Shown: in pieces, positions 7,741 to 16,443 of the stretch
Numbering within the stretch: the stretch's first letter is position 1
Layout of the letters: each line of letters starts with the position of its first letter
From: Mycobacteriales bacterium
GTDB taxonomy: Bacteria > Actinomycetota > Actinomycetes > Mycobacteriales > Mycobacteriaceae
Length of the DNA: 64,000 nt
Assembly (NCBI GenBank): GCA_018376445.1
Contig: JAHABL010000005.1
Span: 62,001 to 126,000, forward strand
Direction: 5' to 3'
Position numbers and translations under genes: made by a program
Notes under the pieces: generated by a model
Databases searched by the model: none
Told to the model about the DNA's origin: nothing
What the model saw: the letters and a program-made list of their open reading frames with translations, nothing else

Positions 7741-9759
7741 ATGACTATTTCCAGCAACACCCCCCGCTCCGGCCTCACCCTGGAAGGACAGGACCCCTCC
7801 ATCCGGCCCGCGGATGACCTTTTCCACCACGTCAACGGCAGCTGGCTCGCCACCCATGAGATCCCCGCTGACCGCCCTCTCGACGGCGCCTTCATACAAC
7901 TTCGCGAAGATTCCGACGCCCGCGTCCGCAGCATCATCGACGACGCCCCCGCTGAATCCCGCATCGGTGCTCTCTACCAGTCTTTCATGGATACGGAAGG
8001 CCTCAACGCGCTGGGCCTCTCACCGCTGGATGACGACCTCGCACTCCTCCACGACGTTCACGACCACCACACCATGGCTCTCGCTGTGGGCGAGCTACAG
8101 CGCGTCGGCGTGGGCGGACTGCTTGGCAGCTTCGTTGACCAAGACGCCAAAGACCCCACCCGCTACGTCGTCTACCTGTCACAGTCTGGCCTCTCCCTGC
8201 CCGACGAGGCCTACTACCGGGAGCCGCAACACGCCGACACACTAGCGGCCTTCCAGCAGCACGTCGCCCGCATGCTGGAGACCACCCAGCTGCTGCGCCG
8301 TGTCCCCCTCACCGCCAACCTCACCCCCGTGGATGCCGCCGCTGCCATCGTCGCCTTCGAAACCGCGGTGGCCCACCATCACCTCGACGCGGCCACCAAC
8401 CGGGAAGCCGAAAAGCGCTACAACCCTACTAGTTTCGCAGAAATCGATGCCAACCCTAACTACGCCGGCTACCCCATTGCCGAGTGGTTCCGCCTCGTCG
8501 CTGCCCCCGCCGCCAGCAACTACGCCGACACGGTCATCGTCCGCCAACTCGAGTTCCTCGCCGGGGCCAGCACCGTCTGGGCAGACACCGACCTCTCCAC
8601 CCTAGCCGCCTGGGCAGTGTGGCAGCTCCTCAACTCCCGCGCGTCCCTGCTCACCGAAGATCTCTCCCGCGCCAACTTCGAGTTCTTCGGCACCACCCTC
8701 TCCGGTACAGAGCAGCAGCGAGAACGCTGGAAGCGCGGCGTCTCCCTCACCAGTAGCCTGCTGGGCGAAGACATTGGCCGCGTCTACGTGGAGCGCCACT
8801 TCCCACCCCCCTACAAGCAGTCCATCACCCAGTTGGTGGAGAACCTGCTGGAGGCCTACCGGGTGTCTATCCGCACCCTGGACTGGATGACCCCCGCCAC
8901 TCGCGAGAAGGCACTGGCCAAACTGGACAAGTTCACCATCAAGGTGGGCTACCCGGATATGTGGCGCGACTACAGCGCCGTCCACCTGGACCCGGCCGAC
9001 CTGGTGGGTAACTACCGTACTCTGGCCCGCTTCCTTGATGACTACGAATGGGAAAAGCTGGGGAAGCCGGTCGACCGCACCGAATGGTTCATGCACCCAC
9101 AGACGGTGAACGCCTACTTCAACCCGGTGATGAACGAAATCGTTTTCCCCGCAGCAATTTTGCAGCCTCCGTTCTTTGATGCGGAGGCCGATGACGCTGC
9201 CAACTACGGTGGCATTGGGGCCGTTATTGGGCACGAGATCGGCCATGGTTTCGACGACCAGGGTTCCAAGTATGACGGTGACGGCCGCCTGGAGAACTGG
9301 TGGACCGACGAAGACCGCGCTGCCTTCACCGAACGCACCAAACTGCTGGTGGAACAGTACAATGCCCTCACCCCCACTGGCCTGGACCCCTCCGTCCACC
9401 ACGTTAACGGAGCCCTCACGTTGGGCGAGAATATTGGAGACTTGGGTGGCTTGTCTATCGCCCTCCTGGCGTACGAACTTGCCCTCCAGGCGCAGGGAAT
9501 TGATGACGTCAACGATGCCCCCGTGATGGAGGGGATGACGGGTCTTCAGCGCGTGTTCTACAACTGGGCGACAGTGTGGCGCACCAAGATCCGCAAGGAA
9601 CAGGCCATCACCTACCTGTCAGTGGACCCGCACTCCCCCGCCGAGTTCCGCTGCAACCAGATTGTGCGCAACATTCCGCAGTTCTACCAGGCTTTCCAGG
9701 TGGTGGAGGGTGACGGTATGTGGCTGCCGGAGGAGCAGCGCGTCCGCATCTGGCGCTAG
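7741..9759 (+). CDS. M13 family zinc metallopeptidase (neprilysin/PepO-like)
   Basis: Zinc endopeptidase of 672 residues. The zinc motif HEIGH is at residues 498-502 within GAVIGHEIGHGFDDQG, and the third ligand is in GENIGDLGG (E563). The segment NAYFNPVMNEIVFPAAI precedes the active site, as in neprilysin-family enzymes. There is no signal peptide or membrane anchor, so it is probably cytoplasmic, as for many actinobacterial M13 peptidases that degrade oligopeptides. An upstream in-frame extension exists, but ATG 7741 fits family length and has a -10 box six bases before it. Divergent from the lysozyme gene and convergent with the YhgE gene, separated from the latter by a strong hairpin. 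Confidence 0.95.
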   Translation: MTISSNTPRSGLTLEGQDPSIRPADDLFHHVNGSWLATHEIPADRPLDGAFIQLREDSDARVRSIIDDAPAESRIGALYQSFMDTEGLNALGLSPLDDDLALLHDVHDHHTMALAVGELQRVGVGGLLGSFVDQDAKDPTRYVVYLSQSGLSLPDEAYYREPQHADTLAAFQQHVARMLETTQLLRRVPLTANLTPVDAAAAIVAFETAVAHHHLDAATNREAEKRYNPTSFAEIDANPNYAGYPIAEWFRLVAAPAASNYADTVIVRQLEFLAGASTVWADTDLSTLAAWAVWQLLNSRASLLTEDLSRANFEFFGTTLSGTEQQRERWKRGVSLTSSLLGEDIGRVYVERHFPPPYKQSITQLVENLLEAYRVSIRTLDWMTPATREKALAKLDKFTIKVGYPDMWRDYSAVHLDPADLVGNYRTLARFLDDYEWEKLGKPVDRTEWFMHPQTVNAYFNPVMNEIVFPAAILQPPFFDAEADDAANYGGIGAVIGHEIGHGFDDQGSKYDGDGRLENWWTDEDRAAFTERTKLLVEQYNALTPTGLDPSVHHVNGALTLGENIGDLGGLSIALLAYELALQAQGIDDVNDAPVMEGMTGLQRVFYNWATVWRTKIRKEQAITYLSVDPHSPAEFRCNQIVRNIPQFYQAFQVVEGDGMWLPEEQRVRIWR

Positions 9760-9780
9760 CCACCACTGGGTAACAATCAC

Positions 9781-9822
9781 AGGAGAAGTCCCCGCAACCT
9801 TGCTGGTGCGGGAACTTCTCCT
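9781..9822. terminator. Strong bidirectional terminator hairpin
   Basis: The arms 9781-9796 and 9807-9822 pair over about 16 positions (AGGAGAAGT with ACTTCTCCT, then CCCGCA with TGCGGG) around a 10-base loop. It lies between the convergent M13 peptidase and YhgE genes. Confidence 0.8.
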
Positions 9823-9881
9823 TCATACGCCGGCTGGTGCGCTCGCTCAACCCGAGGCTTTCCGACGCACCAGCGGTAGAG

Positions 9882-11741
9882 CTAGTCGCTGGTCATTGGG
9901 CCGGGGGTAAGACCGAGGCCAGCTTTTTCGACTTTGTGGGCTTTCGCTTTTCCCACCGCCTTGGAGATGAGCAGCTCACGCTCTTTCAGCTCCCCGAGGC
10001 GCACGTAGCGCACCACACCGCTCAAGACAACAGACGCAATCGACATGAGGATCATGACGATAATGGCCACCCAGAAGGTGCGGTTGAAGATGGCGTCGGT
10101 ACCCAGCGTGAAGGCATCACGGGCGTAGCTCATGGGTGAGAACGGGTGGATGACGGTGAAAAGCCCCGGAGTGGTGCTGAGCGGCCAGATACCACCGAAG
10201 GCGAAGAGGCCCATCATGTACACCACCAAGGAGGCGATGCCACCCACCAGGCGCCCGAAGAGCATCCGGTAGAAGGTATAAGCCACACCCGCCATTATGC
10301 CGATAACTATGATGATGCCAGCCATGGCAAGGTCGTGGACAGGGTCCCATTCGATGCCTGCCGATACGCCCGCCATAATACCCATGGCCAGAACGCCGAC
10401 GGCGCTGTTCACTCCCGCGGCCTTTAGTACCGGCAGGAAGGCGTCCTTGGCGCGGCTATCGTAGTGGCGGCCCATACTGACCGGCAGGAACATGGACAGG
10501 ACCGCGGTGAGCAGGAAGCCGATGACCACCACGAGGGCGAGCGAGGAGCCGGGGGCGATGACCTTCTCGGTAATGTCACCGACGACTTTCTGGGCGGGGT
10601 GCATGTTGTGTTCTGCCAGCAGGTAGGGGCTGGCCATTTGGGCGGAGGAGGCTGCCAGGTCCTTGATGAGCGGGGCGTCCTCCACACCCTGGGCCAGGCC
10701 AGCGTACAGTTCGTTGGTGCCGGCTTTCAGTTCGTTGGTGCCGTTGGCCAGTTCGTGGGCACCGGCGTTCAGCTGCAGCATGCCGGAGCGGTAGGGGGCG
10801 TTTGGGTCGTTGAGGTTGTAGGACACTTCCCGGGCGCCCGCTTTCAGCGTTTTCAGCTGGTTGACGAGGGCGTTGGAGTCCTTGGCGTTGAGAGTTGCGG
10901 CGATCTCCTGCACCTTCTTGCCCTGTGCGACGATGTCGGGGATGCCGGACTGTACCAGTACGTCGCCGATGCCGTTGAGGGTGGGGGCGAGCTGGCCTAC
11001 CTGGGTGAGGAGGGGGACGAGCATGTCGACTAGTTGGTCGACACCGCCGGAGATTTGCTTCATTCCGGCGCCGAGTTCATTGGTTCCGGCGAGGAGTTGG
11101 TCGCTGCCGTCTGCTAGCTGGTGGGCCCCATCCTGGATTTGGGCGGCACCGTCATCGAGCTGTTGCGAGCCGTTGCGCGCTTCGATGAGGCCGTCGCGGA
11201 GGCCGTTGAGGCCCATGAGGACTTGTTTTGCGTAGTCTTGACCGATGGAGGCGGTGACGGATTGGGAGACGAGGGGGACGAGGCCGCCGGTAAGGAAGGC
11301 TCCGGCGGAGCCGTTGTAGTCGTTGTAGGTGATGTTAATGCGGGCCTGTTGGGGCTTGGGATCAATGACCGTGTTGATCTTCTGGGAGAAGTCTTTGGGG
11401 ATACTGATGGTGAAGAGGTAGCGGTCTTCGAGGAGGCCACTGCGGGCTTCTTTCGCATCTACTTGGGAGATGTTGAGATAGGGCTCTTCTTTGAGGCCTT
11501 TGACGACGTCTTGGCCGAAGTTGTCTTCTCCGACGCCGGCATCGTCATTGACGATGGCGATGGGGACGTGCTTGAGGTAGACAGTGGGGTCCCACATGGA
11601 CCACATGTAGACCGCCGAGCCTGCAATGGGGAGAACAATAAGTAGGCTAATGAGAATTCTGGAAAGAATCGATTTGGGCCGCCAGTTGAGTAGCTTACCT
11701 AATCGGGTTTTTGTGGTTGGGGAGTCGTTGATGTCACTCAC
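9882..11741 (-). CDS. YhgE/Pip family membrane protein
   Basis: A 619-residue membrane protein. The N-terminal helix is followed by an extracytoplasmic domain that begins with the family sequence HVPIAIVNDDAGV. A long middle part carries repeated LxxGxxQLxxGxxxL units (such as QIQDGAHQLADGSDQLLAG) that look coiled-coil-like. About five to six helices follow, with an ABC-2-permease-like C-terminal part. Phage-infection/ESX-associated YhgE/Pip proteins share this layout; molecular function is poorly known. The GTG start at 11741 has AAGGAG six bases upstream. The upstream region contains an imperfect palindrome, and the gene appears monocistronic. Confidence 0.88.
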   Translation of the reverse strand: MSDINDSPTTKTRLGKLLNWRPKSILSRILISLLIVLPIAGSAVYMWSMWDPTVYLKHVPIAIVNDDAGVGEDNFGQDVVKGLKEEPYLNISQVDAKEARSGLLEDRYLFTISIPKDFSQKINTVIDPKPQQARINITYNDYNGSAGAFLTGGLVPLVSQSVTASIGQDYAKQVLMGLNGLRDGLIEARNGSQQLDDGAAQIQDGAHQLADGSDQLLAGTNELGAGMKQISGGVDQLVDMLVPLLTQVGQLAPTLNGIGDVLVQSGIPDIVAQGKKVQEIAATLNAKDSNALVNQLKTLKAGAREVSYNLNDPNAPYRSGMLQLNAGAHELANGTNELKAGTNELYAGLAQGVEDAPLIKDLAASSAQMASPYLLAEHNMHPAQKVVGDITEKVIAPGSSLALVVVIGFLLTAVLSMFLPVSMGRHYDSRAKDAFLPVLKAAGVNSAVGVLAMGIMAGVSAGIEWDPVHDLAMAGIIIVIGIMAGVAYTFYRMLFGRLVGGIASLVVYMMGLFAFGGIWPLSTTPGLFTVIHPFSPMSYARDAFTLGTDAIFNRTFWVAIIVMILMSIASVVLSGVVRYVRLGELKERELLISKAVGKAKAHKVEKAGLGLTPGPMTSD

Positions 11742-12143
11742 AATAGGCTCCTTGGGGGCTTCTTGTTCCTAAATAAGAGCAATCGGTACCGGGGATACTA
11801 CCGGTTAGCAGCTTGTCCTGGTGTCCAAATATCGGTGGAGCCGAAGTATGTGTTACTAAAACTTGCTTTGCAGAATTTAAAGTCCTCTGACCTGTGCATT
11901 AGTCATTAAACACAAATTAAGTCTTGTTATTGTTGCCATGGTGCATTTTATTCTTGTCTATGCTTCATTAAAATGCGGGACCATTTATTTGTAATTTCTC
12001 ACAAACGGGACAAGTGATTAACTTCCCCTCCCATTCAGAAAAAACAGCGAACAAAAACGTCTCCGCCGACACGCCGCAGCATGCCAACGGAGACGCTCAG
12101 TGTCACAACAACGAGGCACGAGAACCCCCGCACCCCCGGCGGA
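11742..12143. other. AT-rich intergenic region, no gene
   Basis: About 400 bases. The part next to the YhgE gene holds CGGTA (11784-11788) and TACCG (11799-11803), a possible operator. From about 11850 to 12010 the DNA is clearly AT-richer than its surroundings, with no ORF of note. The far end carries the terminator of the L,D-transpeptidase gene. Confidence 0.5.
12050..12095 (-). terminator. Rho-independent terminator of the L,D-transpeptidase gene
   Basis: CGTCTCCG (12058-12065) and CGGAGACG (12088-12095) pair perfectly. Read on the minus strand, the stem is followed by TTTTTGTT (12050-12057), the classic T-rich tail. Confidence 0.7.
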
Positions 12144-13010
12144 TCAGTAGGCGCCCCGCGCCCAGTCCCCCATCCCGTCGTTCTTCGACAATGTTCCCTT
12201 TGAGTTAATAACGCGCACCACGTCGCCCTGCCGCCAATTCTCGAAGAACCACTTCCCGTTCTCCGTTGAGACATTGAGGCAGCCGTGGGAGGAATCATAG
12301 GACCCCTGCGCACCCACCGACCACGGGGCAGCATGCAAGAAAATACCGGAGTACGTCATGCGTAGCGCATACTCCACATTCGTGCGATAGCCCTCCGCTG
12401 CCGTCACCGGCACCCCATACGTCGAGGAATCCATGACCATTTGGCGGTGCTTATCGCCAATGTAGTAGAAGCCATTAGGGGTCTCATGCCCTGCCTTCCC
12501 CATAGACGTCGGCACACGACGAATAACCTTCCCGTCCGAGTAGACAGTAATCATATGGGTTTTATCGTCCGCAACAGCCACATGGCGGGCACCCACCTTA
12601 AAGGTACGGACACTATCGCCCACCTTCACCCTCACGGTAGTGTGGGCAGGCCAGAAAGCAGCCGGGCGCCACCGCAGCTGCGTCGGGCTCCACCAGCGGA
12701 AAAGCCCTGGCACGTCATAGCGTTCCCGCTTGGAGTTAAAAACCTCCACCTGCACAAATTTCTCAATACGGGCACGGTTCGCCGGAGCCTTAGTGAAGGT
12801 GATGATAATAGGCTGCCCCACCCCCACCGTGCTATTCTGCACCGGATCAATGGTGGCAGGCTTAAAGTTCGGCTTCTCCACACCCGGCAGCTCGGGCTGC
12901 GGGAAGGGGAAATCCCCAGCGTAGGCAGGGGCCAGGGAACTCACTACCAGGGCAGCAGCCCCAGCCAGAGCGGCAGCACTGAGACGCTTTTTCGTCAACA
13001 TACAGTTCAT
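12144..13010 (-). CDS. Secreted L,D-transpeptidase (YkuD domain)
   Basis: Periplasmic enzyme expected to make 3-3 cross-links in peptidoglycan or to attach proteins to it. A signal peptide (TKKRLSAAALAGAAALVVSS...AYA) precedes an Ig-like domain (PVQNSTVGVGQPIIITF...), then the YkuD catalytic domain with the His/Cys signature HAAPWSVG...SHGCLNVS; the catalytic Cys is near residue 244 of 288. Layout matches mycobacterial LdtMt-type proteins. The ATG at 13010 has AAAGGA close upstream; an ATG at 13001 is an alternative. A long upstream region contains a perfect 15-base inverted repeat, so a structured 5' leader is possible. Confidence 0.92.
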   Translation of the reverse strand: MNCMLTKKRLSAAALAGAAALVVSSLAPAYAGDFPFPQPELPGVEKPNFKPATIDPVQNSTVGVGQPIIITFTKAPANRARIEKFVQVEVFNSKRERYDVPGLFRWWSPTQLRWRPAAFWPAHTTVRVKVGDSVRTFKVGARHVAVADDKTHMITVYSDGKVIRRVPTSMGKAGHETPNGFYYIGDKHRQMVMDSSTYGVPVTAAEGYRTNVEYALRMTYSGIFLHAAPWSVGAQGSYDSSHGCLNVSTENGKWFFENWRQGDVVRVINSKGTLSKNDGMGDWARGAY

Positions 13011-13485
13011 TATCCTTTCGCCCTGCGTCATCGGGTCGCGCCACCACAATGGGGCGTAGCAGCAGGGGATATGGCAGAGGACATAGCAGGAGATACGGCA
13101 CCAGGATACCGGGAATAGCGATCGCCGGTTTCGCTTGGGGGGGGGATGGCGAAACCGGCGATCTTTGGCGTTGGCGTCCAGAGAGTCATTATGGGGGGGT
13201 GCGCGACTCTGCGGACAGCTATCGGCTCAAGCATCAACGTGCGATCCGCAACGCCACGGCTACACTCTAACAGACAAAAGGCAGACACGGGCAAGTTCCC
13301 TAAAATTTACGCTAAGAGCGGAAACCCAGGTCAGCCCACAGATCCTCTATGCGCTCCTCTACTCTCCTCAATTATCCAGGAAGACTGGCGGCACAAGCCC
13401 GCTGCGGAGGCTGTCACAGCACTCTTCTCTCATAGCAGTGCCCTCCCACAGCGGTGCCCCCACCGTCAGAAACCTTCGCCACCCA
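13011..13485. other. Long leader/intergenic region between usp and ldt genes
   Basis: No convincing gene in 475 bases. On the minus strand a weak promoter (TTGCCC ... TAGAGT, near 13265-13295) could drive the L,D-transpeptidase gene and give a leader of roughly 250 bases. The region contains the inverted repeat at 13120-13163 and a second G-run near 13193-13199. I could not match it to a c-di-AMP or other known riboswitch. Confidence 0.4.
13120..13163. repeat. Perfect 15-bp inverted repeat with G9 loop
   Basis: GATCGCCGGTTTCGC (13120-13134) and its exact complement (13149-13163) flank a 14-base loop that contains nine G residues in a row (13137-13145). It lies about 110 bases upstream of the L,D-transpeptidase start. 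It has no T-tail on either strand, so it may be a leader structure rather than a standard terminator. Confidence 0.85.
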
Positions 13486-14385
13486 CTAATCGGTAACGTG
13501 CCGTTCACGCACCACCATCAGGGGGACGGGAGACAGCCGCAGCAGCGCCCGCGACGTGGAACCCAACAACATGCCGGTAAAACCACCCCGACCATGCGAG
13601 CCCACTACTATCATGCGAGTACCCTTGCCGACCTCCGCCAGCGCCATCTCCGGCGACTCCCGCCGGATAACAATCTGCGGGGTAATGCTCTCGTAGTCGT
13701 CGTCGTACTTCTCCAGCTCCTCCTGCACCACCTGCCGCTGCTCCTCCTTAGCCTGCTCCCAATCCAGGTTGGACAGGTTCATACCGGCCAACGAAGACGC
13801 CACCGCACGATCCAGCCAGGCGTTAACCGCCACCAGCTCCGAGCCATGCGCATCCGCTTCCTGGTAGGCAGTTTGTACCGCCAGTGCCGACACAGGAGAC
13901 CCATCAGCGCCCACCACAATACGGTTATGCTCCGCGGCAAGGTCCATATCGTCCCGCAGCACCACCACCGGGCAATGTGCGTGACCCACTAGCGAGGCAG
14001 ACACCGAGCCGAGCAAAGCCCCAGCGATACCTCCTAAACCACGCGAACCAATGACCACCATGTCTGCTTCCTTGGAGAGCTCTAGCAGCATGGAAATGGG
14101 GCTACCTTCATGGAGCTGCTGCATGAGCTCCACCTCGGTAGTGACCTCGCGAATAGCAGCGGCAGCGTCGTCAATGAAACCCTGCGCCTGCTCTTCGAGC
14201 TCTTCAAACATTGCGCGCGAGGGAACCATGCCCTCCGCATAGAGGAATTGGGGAACGATGTAGGCGGCCGCCAACAACACTGGCAGATCGCGGGCTTTGG
14301 CTTCCTGTGCTGCCCATTGTGCTGCGAGCCGGGAGGAAGGGGAACCATCCACACCCACCACAATGCCTACGGGTACGTCACTCAT
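13486..14385 (-). CDS. Tandem-domain universal stress protein
   Basis: A 299-residue protein with two UspA domains. Each has the nucleotide-binding pattern G-x2-G-x9-G-S: VVIGSRGLGGIAGALLGSVS in the first half and VVGSHGRGGFTGMLLGSTS in the second. Each half begins with a VVGxDGS strand (VVGVDGSPSSRLA, VVGADGSPVSALA). Family members bind ATP and are linked to dormancy and low-oxygen stress in mycobacteria. Start: ATG at 14385 with AAGGAG seven bases before it. Monocistronic on the minus strand, upstream of the L,D-transpeptidase gene. Confidence 0.93.
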   Translation of the reverse strand: MSDVPVGIVVGVDGSPSSRLAAQWAAQEAKARDLPVLLAAAYIVPQFLYAEGMVPSRAMFEELEEQAQGFIDDAAAAIREVTTEVELMQQLHEGSPISMLLELSKEADMVVIGSRGLGGIAGALLGSVSASLVGHAHCPVVVLRDDMDLAAEHNRIVVGADGSPVSALAVQTAYQEADAHGSELVAVNAWLDRAVASSLAGMNLSNLDWEQAKEEQRQVVQEELEKYDDDYESITPQIVIRRESPEMALAEVGKGTRMIVVGSHGRGGFTGMLLGSTSRALLRLSPVPLMVVRERHVTD

Positions 14386-14564
14386 CGTGCTGCTCCTTCC
14401 GGGACCAGTGTTCAGTTCTTACACTTTCAATTCTAGAAGGGAAAACCGCCGAAAACGCCCAAAAGTGAGAATGAACTACAAGCAAATTCTGGATCTCGAA
14501 CCACCCCTGCCACAACGGATTTTAGAATCCGAATAAGGTGACAAACACCACTCCACGCAAAGGG

Positions 14565-14570
14565 TAAACT
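14565..14570 (+). promoter_or_regulatory. -10 box for leaderless pseudouridine synthase mRNA
   Basis: TAAACT six bases before the ATG at 14577, with no Shine-Dalgarno site. Confidence 0.5.
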
Positions 14571-14576
14571 ACCTAT

Positions 14577-15677
14577 ATGGGCACTCCACTCCACCCCACC
14601 CCGCATCGGCCGCTCCCCCTGCGCGACGGCGTGGACCCCGTATGCTTCCGCCTCCCACAACACCTCCCCTCCGAATGGGAAGGGCGCCCCGCCGCCAGCA
14701 TCCTCCTCGAACGCTTCGACCGCTCCCGCGACTTCCTCGCCTCCCAACTCGCCGCCGGCACCATTGTCGACGACGACGGCCAGCGCATTACCGCCACCAC
14801 CCCCGCCCACGGCGGCCTCGCCCTCTGGTCCTACCGCCCCCTCCCCGCAACCGAACCCACCGTCCCCCTCGACATGCCCATCCTCTACCGGGACGACACC
14901 CTCCTCGTCATCGACAAACCACACTTCCTCCCCACCATCCCCCGCGGGCGCTACGTCACCCACACCGCCCTCGTCCAACTCCGCCGCCAGCTCGCCGCCG
15001 CCGGCGACACCGCCACCGCAGCCGCCATCACCCCCGCCCACCGACTCGACCGGCTCACCGCCGGCGTCCTCCTCTTCACCCTCCACAAAGACGCCCGCGG
15101 CCCCTACCAAACCCTCTTCTCCCATGGCCTCACCCACAAAACCTACGTCGCCATCGCCCCACTCCCCCACCCCACCCACAGCCCCCGCGCCCTTCCCCTG
15201 CTCGACGGCCAGGCCGTAGAGATCCGCAGCCGCATCGTCATCTCCCGCAACCGGCTGGACTGCTACGAAGAACCCGGTGAACCCAACGCCCACACCACCG
15301 TCGAACTGGTGGACAGTCGCGGCGACTACGGCCTCTACCGGCTCACCCCCCACACCGGAAAAACCCACCAGCTGCGCGTCCACATGAACAGTTTGGGAAC
15401 GAATTTGGTGGGAGATCCGTTGTACCCAGTAGTGGCAGAAGACGGCCCCGACCACCCGGAGGACCCACAGCGCACCCTGCAGCTCCTCGCTGCACAGCTC
15501 AGTTACCCTCCGCCCGCGCAGACGCGCCCTCCCGACCCGGCCGACGCAGTCTCCTCCCCGGCCACCATGCACGACCCTGACGACGTCCGTGTCTACCGCA
15601 GCGCACGCACCCTCCAGTGGCCCGACGGCACCCCCGCACCACACCACCGCTACCTCCCACCCCTGAAAGGCAGCTGA
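14577..15677 (+). CDS. RluA-family pseudouridine synthase
   Basis: Cytoplasmic enzyme that isomerises uridine to pseudouridine in rRNA or tRNA. The catalytic motif HRLDRLTAGVLLFTL carries the essential Asp. Other family parts are ILYRDDTLLVIDKPHFLPTIP at the start of the domain and TGKTHQLRVHM near the end. The first 100 residues resemble an S4-like RNA-binding part but are not a clear match. 366 residues. Translation probably starts on a leaderless mRNA. The stop is one base before the ABC ATPase start, so the three genes to 18984 may be one operon, although functions differ. The exact target uridine cannot be told. Confidence 0.92.
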   Translation: MGTPLHPTPHRPLPLRDGVDPVCFRLPQHLPSEWEGRPAASILLERFDRSRDFLASQLAAGTIVDDDGQRITATTPAHGGLALWSYRPLPATEPTVPLDMPILYRDDTLLVIDKPHFLPTIPRGRYVTHTALVQLRRQLAAAGDTATAAAITPAHRLDRLTAGVLLFTLHKDARGPYQTLFSHGLTHKTYVAIAPLPHPTHSPRALPLLDGQAVEIRSRIVISRNRLDCYEEPGEPNAHTTVELVDSRGDYGLYRLTPHTGKTHQLRVHMNSLGTNLVGDPLYPVVAEDGPDHPEDPQRTLQLLAAQLSYPPPAQTRPPDPADAVSSPATMHDPDDVRVYRSARTLQWPDGTPAPHHRYLPPLKGS

Positions 15678-15678
15678 C

Positions 15679-16440
15679 ATGACCACCACCAGCAGCACCC
15701 CCGCCGCCCGCGCCGACAACATCACCAAAGTGTACGGCACCGGAGAAACTGAAGTGCGCGCCCTTGACGGCGTCACCGTCTCCTTCCCCCGTGGTCAATT
15801 CACTGCCATCATGGGCCCCTCCGGCTCCGGCAAATCCACCCTCATGCACTGCCTCGCCGGCCTCGACACCCCTACCAGCGGCACCGTCCACGTCGGCCAC
15901 ATCGACCTCACCCAACTCGGCGACGACCACCTCACCCAGCTACGCCGCGAACGCATCGGCTTCATCTTCCAATCCTTCAACCTCATCCCCACCCTCACCG
16001 CCGGAGAAAACATCTCCCTCCCCACCGACATCGCCGGCAAAACCCTCGACCAGGACTGGGTGAGCACCGTGGTGAAGCGCCTCCGCATCGACCACCGGCT
16101 CGACCACAAACCCTCCGAACTGTCCGGCGGTCAACAGCAGCGCGTCGCCTGCGCCCGCGCCATCGTCTCCCGCCCCGACATCATCTTCGGCGACGAACCC
16201 ACCGGCAACCTGGACTCCAACTCCTCCACCGAAGTCCTCTCCATCCTCCGCAGCGCCGTCGACGACTGGCAGCAAACCGTCGTCATCGTCACCCACGACG
16301 CCAAAGCCGCCGCCTACGCCGACCGCGTCCTCTTCCTCGCCGACGGGCAGATTGTGCACGAACTTCACGCTGGCCACGGCGCCCACGACCGCATCACCCG
16401 CGACGACATCCTTGACGTCATGCGGACCCTGGAGGGCTAA
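15679..16440 (+). CDS. ABC transporter ATP-binding protein (LolD/MacB-like)
   Basis: Nucleotide-binding subunit of 253 residues. Walker A is GPSGSGKST, the Q-loop is in FIFQSFNLIPTLTAGEN, the signature is LSGGQQQRVACARA, Walker B is IIFGDEPTGNLDS, and the H-loop is VIVTHD. The extra conserved DEPTGNLD sequence is typical of the MacB/LolD/FtsE-like group. Three bases separate it from the FtsX-type permease, its evident partner. Together they probably act in lipid, lipoprotein or peptide movement at the cell surface or in mechanotransmission. The substrate is unknown; mycobacterial Rv2564-type systems are the nearest layout. Confidence 0.93.
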   Translation: MTTTSSTPAARADNITKVYGTGETEVRALDGVTVSFPRGQFTAIMGPSGSGKSTLMHCLAGLDTPTSGTVHVGHIDLTQLGDDHLTQLRRERIGFIFQSFNLIPTLTAGENISLPTDIAGKTLDQDWVSTVVKRLRIDHRLDHKPSELSGGQQQRVACARAIVSRPDIIFGDEPTGNLDSNSSTEVLSILRSAVDDWQQTVVIVTHDAKAAAYADRVLFLADGQIVHELHAGHGAHDRITRDDILDVMRTLEG

Positions 16441-16443
16441 CCC

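Noticed and set aside
13011..13270. c-di-AMP (ydaO) riboswitch before the L,D-transpeptidase gene
   Set aside because: A long leader is plausible, but the conserved GGGGAACC-type and GGG-CACTCTC-type parts are missing; only the 15-base inverted repeat stands out.
13135..13992. Long plus-strand ORF starting in the G-run hairpin
   Set aside because: It runs antisense into the universal stress protein gene and has a His/Arg-rich composition typical of shadow frames.
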